A stretch of DNA of 64,000 nucleotides. Origin: Ornithodoros turicata (lineage: Eukaryota; Arthropoda; Arachnida; Ixodida; Argasidae). The stretch spans positions 3,472,001 to 3,536,000 of the forward strand of contig NW_026999320.1 of assembly GCF_037126465.1 (NCBI RefSeq), written 5' to 3'. Under the pieces are notes generated by a model. The model had not been told where the DNA came from, did not search any database, and saw nothing but the letters and a program-made list of their open reading frames with translations. The translations under genes and the position numbers were made by a program. The number at the start of each line of letters is the position of its first letter. The stretch's first letter is position 1. Of the stretch, positions 47,170 through 58,047 are shown piece by piece.

Positions 47170-48780
47170 GCCAATATGCAATATGTACAGATATAAAATA
47201 CCAAAAATATTTATTTGTCTCATACATGTTCCGCCCGACATTCTGTCTGACAATGTTTCGTCTATTGCACATGAATACAGATGAGCTTTGCTATAAAAGC
47301 TACCACACATGGCCATGGCTAGCCATTTCAGACCACAGAACACACGATTACAATAATCTGATAAGGCGTGAGCTCAGCCGTGGACTAAGAATCCACGTGA
47401 TGTCGATATGGCGTATCGCTGAAGTCGTTCATGCCACATATTTAACTCACCAGATAACAACACACTTGTGGCCGAGCCTGGGTTATTTTGTGGATCTTTT
47501 GTCCCAGGTGTGATGTTATATGCGGCATGATGAAGCTCAACGATACACCATGTTGACCTTTAGTTGTGATCGTAGCATACAGCTGAGCTCATAACTGATC
47601 AGATGATTCTGACTGAGTTTCGCAGCCCCAAATGCGTAGCTACGTACACAGCAATTGCAGGTTGATATAAAAATGACAAGACTAAGGCCACCTTTAAAAG
47701 TGACACACTGCCGTTGCTTAGAATAAAAAAAAGAGCTACATATACATAAATACACATATGGAGGATCTAAAAAGTAGAGTGAGCATGTTTCTTCATGCTA
47801 GATATCACAAGTTTCGGAAGCCCGATGACAGGAGCAACAAAGGGCAACCTTACAAATGCAAAAAAAAACCAAAAAAAAAACACAACTCCTCTTTACAAAT
47901 ACACAAGTCCTTCACACTTTGCAAAACCTTCTGACTAGAGAGCTGACTCCTGAGTAGACACTCCATGAAAAATGTTGAGTCTGAATATGAGAGAGAATAT
48001 ATATTCACTCAAAAATTACAACCCAAGGCTTCACCGCACTGTATATATTGTGCAGAGTAAAAACAGCAACAAAAAATGAAGCACTGGTGTGCCTCAACCA
48101 CGGAAGCATACTAATAAACAGTTTCTTTGAAGGGAAGTATAGGCATGCGCATGTAGGTGTCTCACTGCCCGAGCTAGCATGAGACTTATCAAATGACTGA
48201 TTATAACACTTTTGCAACTATATATGTCTGACTAGACAAATGCATAATTTATCTAAAACACCTTGTGTAGCACCATATGTGAGAGGTAACCGTATCAACC
48301 AACTGCAATGCAACTGAAAACGGAACAGAGGTCGAGAGATATCGTCATGAAATCTGCACCGCTACGCGCACAACAACAGCAAGAGATCATGCGAATACGT
48401 GATGTTTCAATTGCTCTAAGAACGACGATTCGCTTTCATGATAGTGAATGGGACATTTCGTCGCGGGGGGAGGCTTGGAATGTGGTGCGACAGTTGTCAC
48501 AGCAGAGCATGGTCTGGGGTATACTTACAATGTTGGATCACACTCCTGTTGCAATTGGGGAGCGGCCATTTGTTGCTATTGTGGGAAGTAGCTTCAGAAT
48601 GTACATGCCTTATCATTAGACATTTTTTTTGTTCGCCACCTGTTTGCAAGAGCTAGTGTCCGAGGAATACCAAAGACAAACACGTTGTTCCCATCCTTTC
48701 AGTAATCTAACAGCCGCATACAACAATTATCCGTCCGAGGCCTCATAATATTCTGCTTATGTTCTTCCAATCTGTCAGAG
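47170..48780. other. No gene seen
   Basis: Open frames at 48308-48619 lack a domain or borders. Poly-A/A-rich runs at 47861-47882 are the only structure noted. Confidence 0.4.
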
Positions 48781-48783
48781 TTT

Positions 48784-49056
48784 TTAATGTCCCCTGTAGT
48801 ACATGTTGTACAGCGGAAACTAGAGCATTACAAATTTAAGCAGAAAGTTACTGATATGACCTTTGTCTTTGATAATGCTAGGACAGTAGCTCTTGAACGC
48901 AGGTGGGGAACAGACAAATTCAAGGCACATGCATTCGGAAGGGACTTCCCACACTATCCACAAAGGACGTCTCCCCCAGTGCTACAGCGGTGTAATCCAA
49001 GACTGAAGGGGAGGCCTCAGACCCCGCTTTATTATGACAACAATGACAACATTTGA
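48784..49056 (+). other. Unassigned open frame inside the CCCAG-ended candidate
   Basis: About 90 codons with an even amino-acid composition (VTDMTFVFDNARTVALERRW, FGRDFPHYPQ) and a stop at 49056. It runs antisense to and just outside the 3' exon of the DUF4806 gene. No family is recognised; it might be a remnant of a second gene of the element. Confidence 0.3.
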
Positions 49057-49198
49057 AATGTACTCATACATCACCTTTGCGTTGTCTTTTGCAATAATTG
49101 TGTGAAGCAAGTGCAAACAATTAGATCACAACTGCAGTCAGCAAATGACACAGATACTGCTGCATCTGAACCTTGTCAGGTAAAGCTTATGGTGACGC

Positions 49199-52100
49199 TT
49201 ATGATGACGTTTTCGCTGCCCGTTCTGTCTTCCAGTCCATCCTTTCCTTTGCGTGGCGCAGCCACGATTTTGCTGCTTCTTCAACGTCTCTGAAGGTCGC
49301 ATTCTCCTTGTGCTTTGCTGATGAGGATGTCACAGATTCTGAAAAAAAAAAAAAGAGTTACTGTTTGCAAAATCAACATTTCTTCTACCTATCCAGTGCT
49401 GTATGTGCTGTTTCGTGCAAGCTGTGCAGGCAACACAGTAGATTACAAGCTTTGTCGAGTTGCCATTTAAAATCTCGCTGCAGGGTATCACAGAATGTGC
49501 GCTCAAAGTATGATACCTGTACTTTCCGCGCTCAAAAGACACACTTTCGCCTTTGCTTCAGGAAATAATTGCAATGACTGGTGCATTTGAAGATCCTTAC
49601 CTCTCTATTGTCAATCTTTCTCATCAAGCTAGTTTCGAAAAGTTCAATAATAAAGTTATACTACGTATTTAGGGGTTGTATATCATGTCACAAAAAGTGC
49701 ACGCAAGCCATAGAACACACATGCAGGAGCAGATCTGTTGTCAACAAATGCAAACACCCTGCAAATAACCAGAACTTACCGCATAGTATGTCAACAAAGG
49801 CAAGGTCCTTGAAGGCTTGTTTGCCCATTGCTCCGCATCAGCTGAACTCAGTGGCCAAGTTGTCGGTAAGTACACATGAAAGAATCCGTGCCACTCGGTC
49901 CGCAGTGTCACGGCCTCCATACTTTCCAAGGAAGGTACGCTGCGTGGTGAACGAAGTGAAAAATCTCATCACCAGCACACATGCACATTGTAGGTGACAA
50001 TGACATAAGGTACATGCTGCTCACGCAACAATGAACAGATGCAGCGAATTTCTATTTTACGACCAATTCGACACACCAGTCAAAGTGTACACGAGTCTAG
50101 TCGATAACCTAACTGGAGAAACCTTCTCGCAGTAGAAATTGTACAGCACTATGCTGCACCAGGACAATATTTTGACATTGGTACTTCTGACGACATTTTA
50201 GCCAGTTATCCAACTCTAAGGAGGATGTTGAAGCTCACTACAAGTAGCCCAAGATAGAAGGTCGAGTCTATAATTTGGTGTCATCTAACAAAATTCAGCA
50301 CTCGTCACGTACTACATACTATATAGTAAGAGATTCGAGCATTTATGGAATACTTTTGGAGCAAAGGCTTCCTAGGCATTTAAAATTTATCGGTGACGAA
50401 AAACTACCAATGAAACACAGTCTTCTTCATGAAAAACTATCACTACATTTCTTAGCCTAACACAACAGACCAGGACTTGGTAATGAAGGACGATATGGTA
50501 CCAACCACTTGAACCTGCTTTTGCTTTCCAACCCGAAGCTCATTGTCGAACTCCAGAAAGTCGCTTAGGCTGTCGATGGGTTCATCAAATAGCTTTTCCT
50601 CTTCCTCCTCACCCTTGTAGCTGTCTAACTTTGACAGAATGCGCGTTAGAAGGCCCGAATGGTCTTGAATTTCATACCTGATGAAGTGGAGCAACGACAG
50701 CACGCGTTTCTGAAAAGCTGAAAACACACACATACACAGTGTTACATGGACATGAGCGAAAACAGTGTTTTATATTGCTGTTTTACCTGTAGCATCAGCA
50801 CCCCCTGGTAGTGTGTTTGTGTGGTCTTCATCTCGGTGGTGCGCCGCACTTCCTAATTAAAATTAAATTACAAACTTGATGTTACACAATGTTTACAATA
50901 CAGAGTTGCATTTCAGCTGTATCAAACTCCCCAGAAACTGAACATCTGCTCTAAATTCATAACTTAAAAACCCGAGACTAGGGGACAAAAAAACGAGAAC
51001 ATAGACAATATCTCAAACACAGCTGAGAGTTTACTCAACAGCACAAACATTTTAAGTTATGGATCTATACCACCAGCTCGGTTGCTACCTCTCTATCCTC
51101 TCGTTATCTGCTCTAAGTTCTTGCTCCTGCGCAAGTGTTCTTGTTCTTGTGACTACAGCGGGCCTTGCAGGAGGAAAAAGAAAGAGACCAGTAGCACTAT
51201 TCATTATATCCTTGTTTGTTTAACGATTCCACCAATTATTTTGCAGCTGTCCAAGCTGCATCTAAATTGTATCAGTGCAAGATGGATTTAATGCCTCAAA
51301 CTAGAGCTGATAGAAATATGAACCTTAATTACCTACTTATCTGAACAACATACCTTATTCCTGGCATACGGTAAGATCAATGAAGTAATAATAAAATAAC
51401 CAGTGCTTTAATGCAACTTCACACACAAAAAAAGAAATCATCTATGGAAATATTACAATGTCATCAATTCACACTCACTTGAAACAAGCACAGGAGGAGA
51501 CTTGTGGTCACTTCTGCACTGCTCATTGGACAGCCCAACATTGCTCGCCAAACCTCTCTGAAATAAGGACACGTCTTACTTTCATACGGTACAACCGTTT
51601 CATGTTGCAAGCATAAGCGTGTCGACGGAAAATACCTTGTACAGTGGTTACTGAACACCGCTGACTGCTGGGTGAAGAAGCAGTGGCCGCTGATCCACGA
51701 ATTATTCCGCATGTCATTGTGCCGTCTTCCTCATCTGACATCCATCGGAAATGGACACAATCAGACAAAACAGAAAAAGGCAGATAGCCATTTAGTTGAC
51801 TATTCCCAAATGAATTATAATGAAACACCTCAAAAGCCGTAATGACATGATGTAACGATCCGACAGAAGCAGATGCTGTAATTAGTCATAATAAACGCAG
51901 CAGACTACAGCTTACCAGCACAGTCTGCATCACTGCCCAAATTGTTGAGTGCTGTGCCTCTGCCGTAGCCCTTCAGAGGTGTTTGTGATACATCACTGCA
52001 GCTGGACGTTGTGCTGAATTTTTGTTTTGGCAGGGCTGCGATGACCATTGCTAATTAGAGTCTGTTCATTTCCCCATAGGAGACTTGTAGTATGTAAAAA

Positions 52101-52827
52101 CAGTTCTTGGTGACACACACTGTGCCTCATTCTATGGAAGACCTCCTGTAGCCATAATCTTTTCTTCGATTGTGGACAACTCAATTAATTCATGTACTGC
52201 AAGTCTGATCTGTTGAGCACATTATCAGATGCAACTTGGAGGCACCTCCCCCCTCTAGTGTCACCCAGTGGAGATTTAATATCCGATTACTTCACAGTTA
52301 CATAAGATGCACTAAGTACAGATTTTTGTATGTGCATAAATTCCACAACGTACGAAGGAAAAACAGGTCGCCTTACTTGTCATATACAGTGGTGGAGTAG
52401 GAGGATCGGGAAGAAGGCTAGAGTCTTCATCTTCAGAGCTGCTAATGGTTCTGAAGACACGCTTCCGCTTTCCGCGTCCGAGGTCTTGGTCTGTTGAAAG
52501 GTCAGAAGTGACTTCTGCAAGGGGAAGCCTCCGCCTTGCCTGTTCATAGGTGCCTGTAAAAATGTTAATGTAGAATACATGAGTGAAAGCATTAGACGTG
52601 TACGTCAAGCTCAGTTCAGTGCTTACAGAAGAGTCCCAATGGTTTGCATTTCTGTCTCGTCCAATTCTCAGTTGGCATTCTCCCTTCTTCAATTAGAGCA
52701 CGTAGCTTTGTTGCGTTTCTTTCCGGGGGCCACATGCATACGCCGCCGCCACAAAGCCAGTTGACATGAATTATTCCAATGCAGTCATCTTCGTCTGGGA
52801 ATTTCGCGATGGCAAAGGACTTTTCGT
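49199..52827 (-). pseudogene. DUF4806-type gene, eight exons, single in-frame TGA
   Basis: Exons (minus): 52627-52827, 52377-52553, 51916-52050, 51652-51734, 51479-51557, 50515-50717, 49780-49939, 49199-49338. All have GT/AG borders and a fully consistent phase series (mostly phase 1). The ATG is probably on a tiny unseen exon before 52827. The N-terminus has the usual FAIAKFPDEDD..CMWPPERN..TENW module. Exon 2 starts CTYEQARRRLPLAEVTSDLS with a basic KRKR patch. Exon 6 holds KRVLSLLHFIRYEI..LFDEPIDSL. Exon 7 holds GGRDTADRVARILSCVLTDN and exon 8 AAKSWLRHAKERMDW before a TAA. Together these form a complete DUF4806 protein of about 390 residues. The only defect is TGA at 49838-49840, where relatives including the 15.4-kb copy have Trp. 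The biochemical role is unknown; the basic patch suggests a nuclear protein. Confidence 0.85.
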
Positions 52828-53539
52828 CTACAAAATTCAAGTGAAGAGAAACTGACTTTGATATTGCATATACTGCAAGAAATGACTATTCACCTAAAAT
52901 GAGGAGAAATTGACCTTGATGCGGAACATCCTATGTAGTATGGTGCAAAGGAATAATGACATGCGCAGTCTCGAAAGGTAGTCTGACGCATTTGAATTGA
53001 ACACTTGACAGTGGCCACGACTGCAACACCGACATGCGTGACACTTTACAGATCCCAAGCATTGTTGACTTGCAAGGATAGGTGTAGAGGTCGTGCTTCT
53101 CGATGAATTTTCTGCCGAGTATGCACGCTTCTTGAGTATTGGCAGGACAGACAATGTTTAGAATTTCAACTATGGTCAACAGAGTCTCTTCCATTCACTT
53201 GCAAGAAAAACTTTCCCTGAGTTTGAACTTTCCTGTACTGAGAGCCTCGGCAGGTATCGAGCAGTGGCCCATCGTGGTGTTTTTGCGAAAACGTTGTTTC
53301 ACCACATATTTGCATCATGGTATTGCTCAAAGTATATACACCTAGCATAACATAAAAAAATGTCCCAACAAGGTACCAGATCCCAGTGACATGCTATGGA
53401 TGCTTGTTTTAACATCCATGGGATGTCCACTCTGACATCATCGGGAGGATTGTGGACGTCCACAGGTAGTCCACATATCCTGGTAAGGATGTCTTGCAGT
53501 CATTCCAGGGACATTTATGGTTTACTGGGTTTGTTTCTC

Positions 53540-53810
53540 GCGCTGCTCTCCGCATGATTTAGCTTTTTGAAAGTAATTTATTGTGAAAATGTGAGCACCA
53601 TCGTAGAAACGACGTATGGTAATGTGTTCATGTCCCAGCTGCGGCTCTCGTTGAACTGAAAGCAGCTCTGTCACGGGAACGCGTTTTCTTCGTAAGTACA
53701 CGGTAAGTTGTTTTAGTCGCCCGTGTGTGTTCGAGTCATCTTGAATTGCTCATTTGGGACCTCAAACTGTGCCGCAGATTCATTTCATATCTTCTGTTGT
53801 TGTACAAATC
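53540..53810. other. Possible 3' flank or LTR remnant of the Gypsy element
   Basis: This stretch lies 3' of the integrase frame on the minus strand, where a 3' LTR would be expected. No duplicate was found on the other side, because satellite DNA begins at 57660. LTR status cannot be supported. Confidence 0.3.
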
Positions 53811-54072
53811 TGATTAATGGTATTTTGAGTACGGCATTCTATACCACTTAATCAAAGAACGTACATACGTTGGAAGTAACCGTTGCCGCACGAGATGTTT
53901 CCGGTTCCGCGTACTCCTTTTGCGTTCTGCACACTGTGACTGGTCTTCTAATAGAACAGTAAACATTCGAACACTCACTGTGCTCTGTGGCCATTGTCCA
54001 AAAGACGAGTCACAACATACATAGTTGGAGTTTTCTGAGAGACGATTTGGTACAGTCCCTTGAATCGAGGGG

Positions 54073-54903
54073 CTAACTTGAGTTTCCGTCAGGAACAGGT
54101 TCTTCTCTGCGGACACAGACTAGCTGGTAACGCTGAAATGTTTTATCTCTATGAGTACGATCGTAACTTTCCTTGTGGTCCTCTTGGGCTTGACCAGCAT
54201 TACTGGTTACCAGACTACAGTTTTCTGTGAGCTCTAACAGTCTTTCCTGAAGTGACCTATTGTCAATGTGGCGAACCTTTTGACAGGGTAGTTTTGGAGC
54301 ATAGCCGTGAAGTAACTCGAATGACGATAGTTGAGGACTCGCATTCCAAGTAGTGTTGTTTGCAAAGGCTGCTTGCTGGAGTTTTGTGATCCAGTTGCTG
54401 TTGGTCTCACTAATTTTTCGTAGAACGGTGACAAGTGTGCCATTGCTACGTTTGACTAATCCATTGCCGGCAGCTCTGTATGCTACTGAGTGGTGAAGAC
54501 GTACTCCATGCTGATTCATAAATAGAAGAAACTCTTTCGATTCGAATGCACTGCCGTGGTCAGTTAAACAATCATCGGGTGCTCCGAAGGTGTAGAAAAC
54601 AGAGTGCAGGTGGACGATGACTTCTCTTGTGGAAGTGTTAGACACTGCAGCTGGCACGATATAACGAGTTGCGAAGTCTATTACGTTCAAAATGTATCGG
54701 CGGTCCGACGTCTGTGGCATGGTCACGTGATCAAGTGCAATAATGCGAAATGGCACTTTTGTGGATGGCATAAGTCCCATTTTTCCTACTGACTTGGAGG
54801 TGGGACGATTATTTTCTTGGCACTGATGGCACGCCTTTACATATTCTTGTACATTTGGTGACATAGTTGGCCACCAATATCGTTCTTGTGTCTTGTTGAG
54901 TAT
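54073..54903 (-). pseudogene. Gypsy integrase, catalytic Glu replaced
   Basis: The HHCC zinc region straddles a TGA at 54901-54903: MHEASGH lies before it and ERYWWPTM..ACHQCQ after it. The DDE core shows the first Asp in IALDHVTM, the second Asp in CLTDHGSAF, and YRAAGNGLVKRSNGTL where the third catalytic residue, normally Glu in the G-x-x-E-R-x-N box, is Lys. The tail holds a NNTTWNASPQLSSFELLHGY motif typical of Gypsy integrases. Loss of the Glu and the internal stop both predict no activity. Confidence 0.88.
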
Positions 54904-55776
54904 TCAGACAATGTCCATGTGTCCACTTGCCTCATGCATTGTCTGCAGGACCATTTGGCGCATGAGCTTAGGTACAACGAGGACATTGTGGCTTGAGGAC
55001 AGGCGGCGATAAAGAACATTGTTGATCAAGATGAAGTCCTCGTGTGCGCTGTCGTCTGCGGCAAGTCTCTGGCGTAAGGCTTGACATTCGTCCTCGTCTT
55101 GTTGCATTGCAGATAAGTGATGAACTGGTGACATAACTGCACATGAAAGTCGTGACAACATGTCCGCTACGACATTCTGACGGCCTAATCTATGTTGGAT
55201 GGTGAAGTCGAATTCGAGGAGGTCGACTAACATGGTAGTGAAGCGACGTGACGGCTTGAGGTTTGACGTAAGACATAACACTGTCCAGTTGTCTGTGAGC
55301 AAACAAAACTTTTGGTTTATCAGGTAGTGTCGCAACTTGGATGTAATAGCCCAGTGTACAGCAATACACTCCCACACATTGCTGTGATTTTTTTTCTCTG
55401 GAGCTGTGAGGGTCTTGCTTGCATATTCAATGACAACTTCTCGGTTGTGCTGTGTCTGAGAGACAACTGCTCCAACCGCACATGCAGAAGCATCAGTAGC
55501 TACTACGGTCGGGGTCTGGGACAAATTACCCAAGCACAGGGGGTGATGTGGGAGCATGTCGAATAGCTTGAAACGAGGCTTCACAGTCGTCTGTCCAAGT
55601 AAAGTTCCCACTGCGGATAATGTCCTGCAACGGTGGAGCGATCTCCGCGAATCCTTTGATAAAGCGTCTGTAGAGATTAGCGGTCTGCACCCACGACACG
55701 ACATCCTTTGGCGTGCGTGGTAAAGGGATGCGCAGAATCGCTGAAACCTTCTCAGGATCCGGCTTTTTCCTGGCAC
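54904..55776 (-). pseudogene. Gypsy RNase H and connection
   Basis: The frame covers the RNase H motifs VVATDASACAVGAVVSQ, EYASKTLTAPEKK, WECIAVHWAITSKLRHYL, LLTDNWTVL and HRLGRQNVVADMLSR, and then the start of the integrase zinc region. In the segment that overlaps the RT frame, the homology switches frame near 55560, so a one-base shift separates RT from RNase H. Confidence 0.85.
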
Positions 55777-56473
55777 CTGATATGATGTAGCCTAGGAAAC
55801 GGATGGACTCGACTCCAAAATAGCACTTTCTCAATGACAGCTTGAGTTCAGATTTGCGCAGACAGTGTAGCACCTCGCTAAGCAGCAGCATGAATTCTTC
55901 GAAACTTGGCGCAAAAAGCAGGATGTCATCCAGGTAGGCCCTGACTCCACTGTTCTTACGATGTGTGTTCAGATTACCAAGGATCTGGTTTATGGCTCTT
56001 TGAAACGTCGCCGGTGCATTTCGAAGTCCAAAGGGCATGCGCGTGCACTGAAATGTTCCCTGGTGTGTAATGAACGAAGTCTTTTCTTGGTCTTCTGGCC
56101 TTAGACGAATCTGCCAGTAAGCACAATTGAGGTCCAATAAGGCAAAAAGTGTTCAGCCCATGACATCATCCATAATGTCATCAGCTCTTGGTAATGGCTG
56201 AACTACAGGGACAGTCATTTTGTTCAAAGGGATGTAGTTTGCACACAACCTTTTCTTGTGTTCTCGTGAAACAATTACAACAGGGAATGGGCTAGATAAT
56301 GGTATAATTATTCCCTTTTCCAACAGTTGTGCTGTCTGGTCTTCCAGAAACTTGCGGTCTGTAGCTGTATATAGGTAAGGTTGGCGACTGTACGGCTGGC
56401 TTCCCGGGACAAGGTCAATTTGATGATCCGTACCCGTGTACAACCCTAAATCTTGCTCACTCCGGGCAAACAT
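55526..56473 (-). pseudogene. Gypsy reverse transcriptase
   Basis: The first part (56473-56153) has PYLYTATDRKFLEDQ, EKGIIIPLSSPFPVVIV and LCANYIPLNKMTV. A TGA follows the VMG motif near 56153. The second part has ALLDLNCAYWQI, TRMPFGLRNAPATFQRAINQ, the catalytic VRAYLDDILLFAP (YLDD) and FLGYIISG. The domain is complete apart from this stop. Confidence 0.9.
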
Positions 56474-56593
56474 GTCTGCGTGCTGTTCTAGGGCTTTCTG
56501 TACCTCTTGGTCTTGCTTATTAGTGAGCTGGCTTCCAATATTTGGGCTGTGGGGCAGTTGGCTTGGCTGACAGAAGTGCTCACTTGCAACCGG

Positions 56594-57195
56594 TTATGAC
56601 GGGTCGTCTGATACATCAGGAGTAGGTACAGGTTGAAGAACCGACCAAGCTGGCAGCTGTTCTTCAAGAATTGGCTTTGTCTGGAGCCCTGTGCTGATCC
56701 TGACAAGAGTGGACTCGTAGAGTAAAACTGCATTTGACATGATGGGCAGAAGCTTTTCCTGGCATGTGACTGTCACTTTCTTCTCAGGATGGTAAAGCTC
56801 GGTTGGTGCTGATGGTTTTACGTGTAGCTCCATGTGTGTTGCAGCCAACCAATCTTCTCCAAGGATTAGCGGAACAGCGTTCCCACGTAATACTGCTACA
56901 TTGACTGTTGCACTAATGTTCTCGACTGATACTTCTAGTTGGCCACTCCCGAAGGATGAACCGTATTGCCTCCAACTACCGCTAATGGTGCCTCACTCCA
57001 TGGAGCAACTTGAATGTGATGAACGAGGTCCTGGGCAATAATGGACACTTTGGATCCACCATCGGGGAATGCTGTAACTAGTCCTACAGTAGCAACGTTT
57101 GCTTCAACTACATAGCAGGAAACAAGATATCCCTCCGTTGACTTAGCATTAGCTGTAAGGCATGAAAAGGCAGAGAGGGCAGTCTGCTTTGGCAA
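56594..57195 (-). pseudogene. Gypsy aspartic protease region
   Basis: VTAFPDGGSKVSIIAQDLV contains the catalytic Asp, but the usual D-T/S-G reads D-G-G. LILGEDWLAATHMEL is the downstream flap/ILG box. The two halves are in different frames around 56930, and the frame runs on into the spacer before RT. Confidence 0.8.
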
Positions 57196-57659
57196 CGGCG
57201 TAGGGAGTTGAGGGGGCTTGGCTTGAGATTGAGTGCATTTTGACGCAAGGTGTCCTTTTCCACGACACTTGAAGCGGATAGCGTCTTTTAAGTCTTGCCC
57301 TGGGCGAAAGGCAGGAACCCCAAATTTGTCGGAAATTGCGTTGTAACGTTCTTCCTGCTGAGTAGGTGACTGATCCGAGATTCGTGGTCGAAAAGCCGAA
57401 TGCTGTTTTCATGACGTAGCTGTGACACGTGAAGAGTACGGGGACATGCAGACATGACCATATGTCAGCAGTGCCTGCATCCTGCTGTGACAGCTTGTCA
57501 GAAACGCCAGTCAGGCTAGTAACTGATGTAGCTGTATCAGCCCTTGACCATGTAGCAGCGGCCTATGCACCTGGTTTGGCTTTTTGTTCGGAACATCAGT
57601 CATACCAGAAACTAACCTATGCAGTTCGTACCAGTGCTGGCATTAGAAAATGAGAAAGG

Positions 57660-58047
57660 GTATATATATAGATACTCAATGAACGATGCGACAGCACCAG
57701 AGAACACGTGTTTGGCCGTGTTTGCGGCTCGTCGGCCCTGGGTAGCTGAGCATCGTTCGGGATTGGCAAACCAGGGGTCACTCAGCGAGCGATACACACC
57801 TGGGAGGGTGACCGAGCACTCCCCAATGCCACAGTGCAAGCCAGTGAATTATAAAGAGGGGGGAAAAGCCATTAAAAAAATAGGTAAATGATGCTAGACG
57901 TGTTTGAAATTCAAACTTACAGTTAAGATGGCTTCTATGGCTGCACGTAGAGGAACAGATACTCATTGAACGATGCGACAGCACCAGAGGACACGTGTTT
58001 CGCCGTGTTTGCGGCTCGTCGGCCCTGGGTAGCTGCGCATCGTTCGG
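57660..58047 (-). repeat. Inverted start of the hammerhead satellite (about 1.35 units)
   Basis: The sequence is the reverse complement of the 287-bp unit and contains two hammerhead folds (57681-57758 and 57968-58045, minus). It abuts a short (TA)n at 57660. Orientation flips at about 58047, where CATCGTTCGG joins TCTGGCATGTCTAGCATC. Confidence 0.85.

Larger units (their letters stand above)
46820..53529. mobile_element. Candidate CCCAG-ended transposon carrying the DUF4806 gene
   Basis: The right end read inward from 53529 is CCCAGTAAACCATAAATGTC, clearly the same family as the element at 11864-18385. The left end is weaker: CCCAGACAACACAGTGACGT at 46820 followed by CCTGCTGATGTC. Both flanks contain clustered GATGTC, GGACGTCC, GACATC and GGATGTCC repeats (46850-46980 and 53395-53529). 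A complete eight-exon DUF4806 gene lies inside on the minus strand. No transposase is recognised inside. Because the left end is diverged, it could be an end of another copy. Confidence 0.5.
53814..57412 (-). mobile_element. Degenerate Gypsy-type LTR retrotransposon (pol region)
   Basis: Minus-strand order is zinc knuckle, protease, reverse transcriptase, RNase H, integrase, which is the Gypsy (Ty3) order. Gag upstream of the knuckle is missing, and the region is cut by satellite DNA at 57660. Stops and frame changes separate the domains, so the copy is inactive. A CCHC knuckle at about 57235-57275 reads KCRGKGHLASKC, with the first Cys replaced by Arg. Confidence 0.88.

Noticed and set aside
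52894..53194. Cys-rich minus-strand frames upstream of the DUF4806 gene as an additional exon
   Set aside because: No acceptor/donor pair gave a phase matching the exon at 52627-52827 and no family pattern was recognised.
53540..57660. Assigning LTRs to the Gypsy element
   Set aside because: No long direct repeat was found on the two sides; the 5' side is interrupted by satellite DNA.
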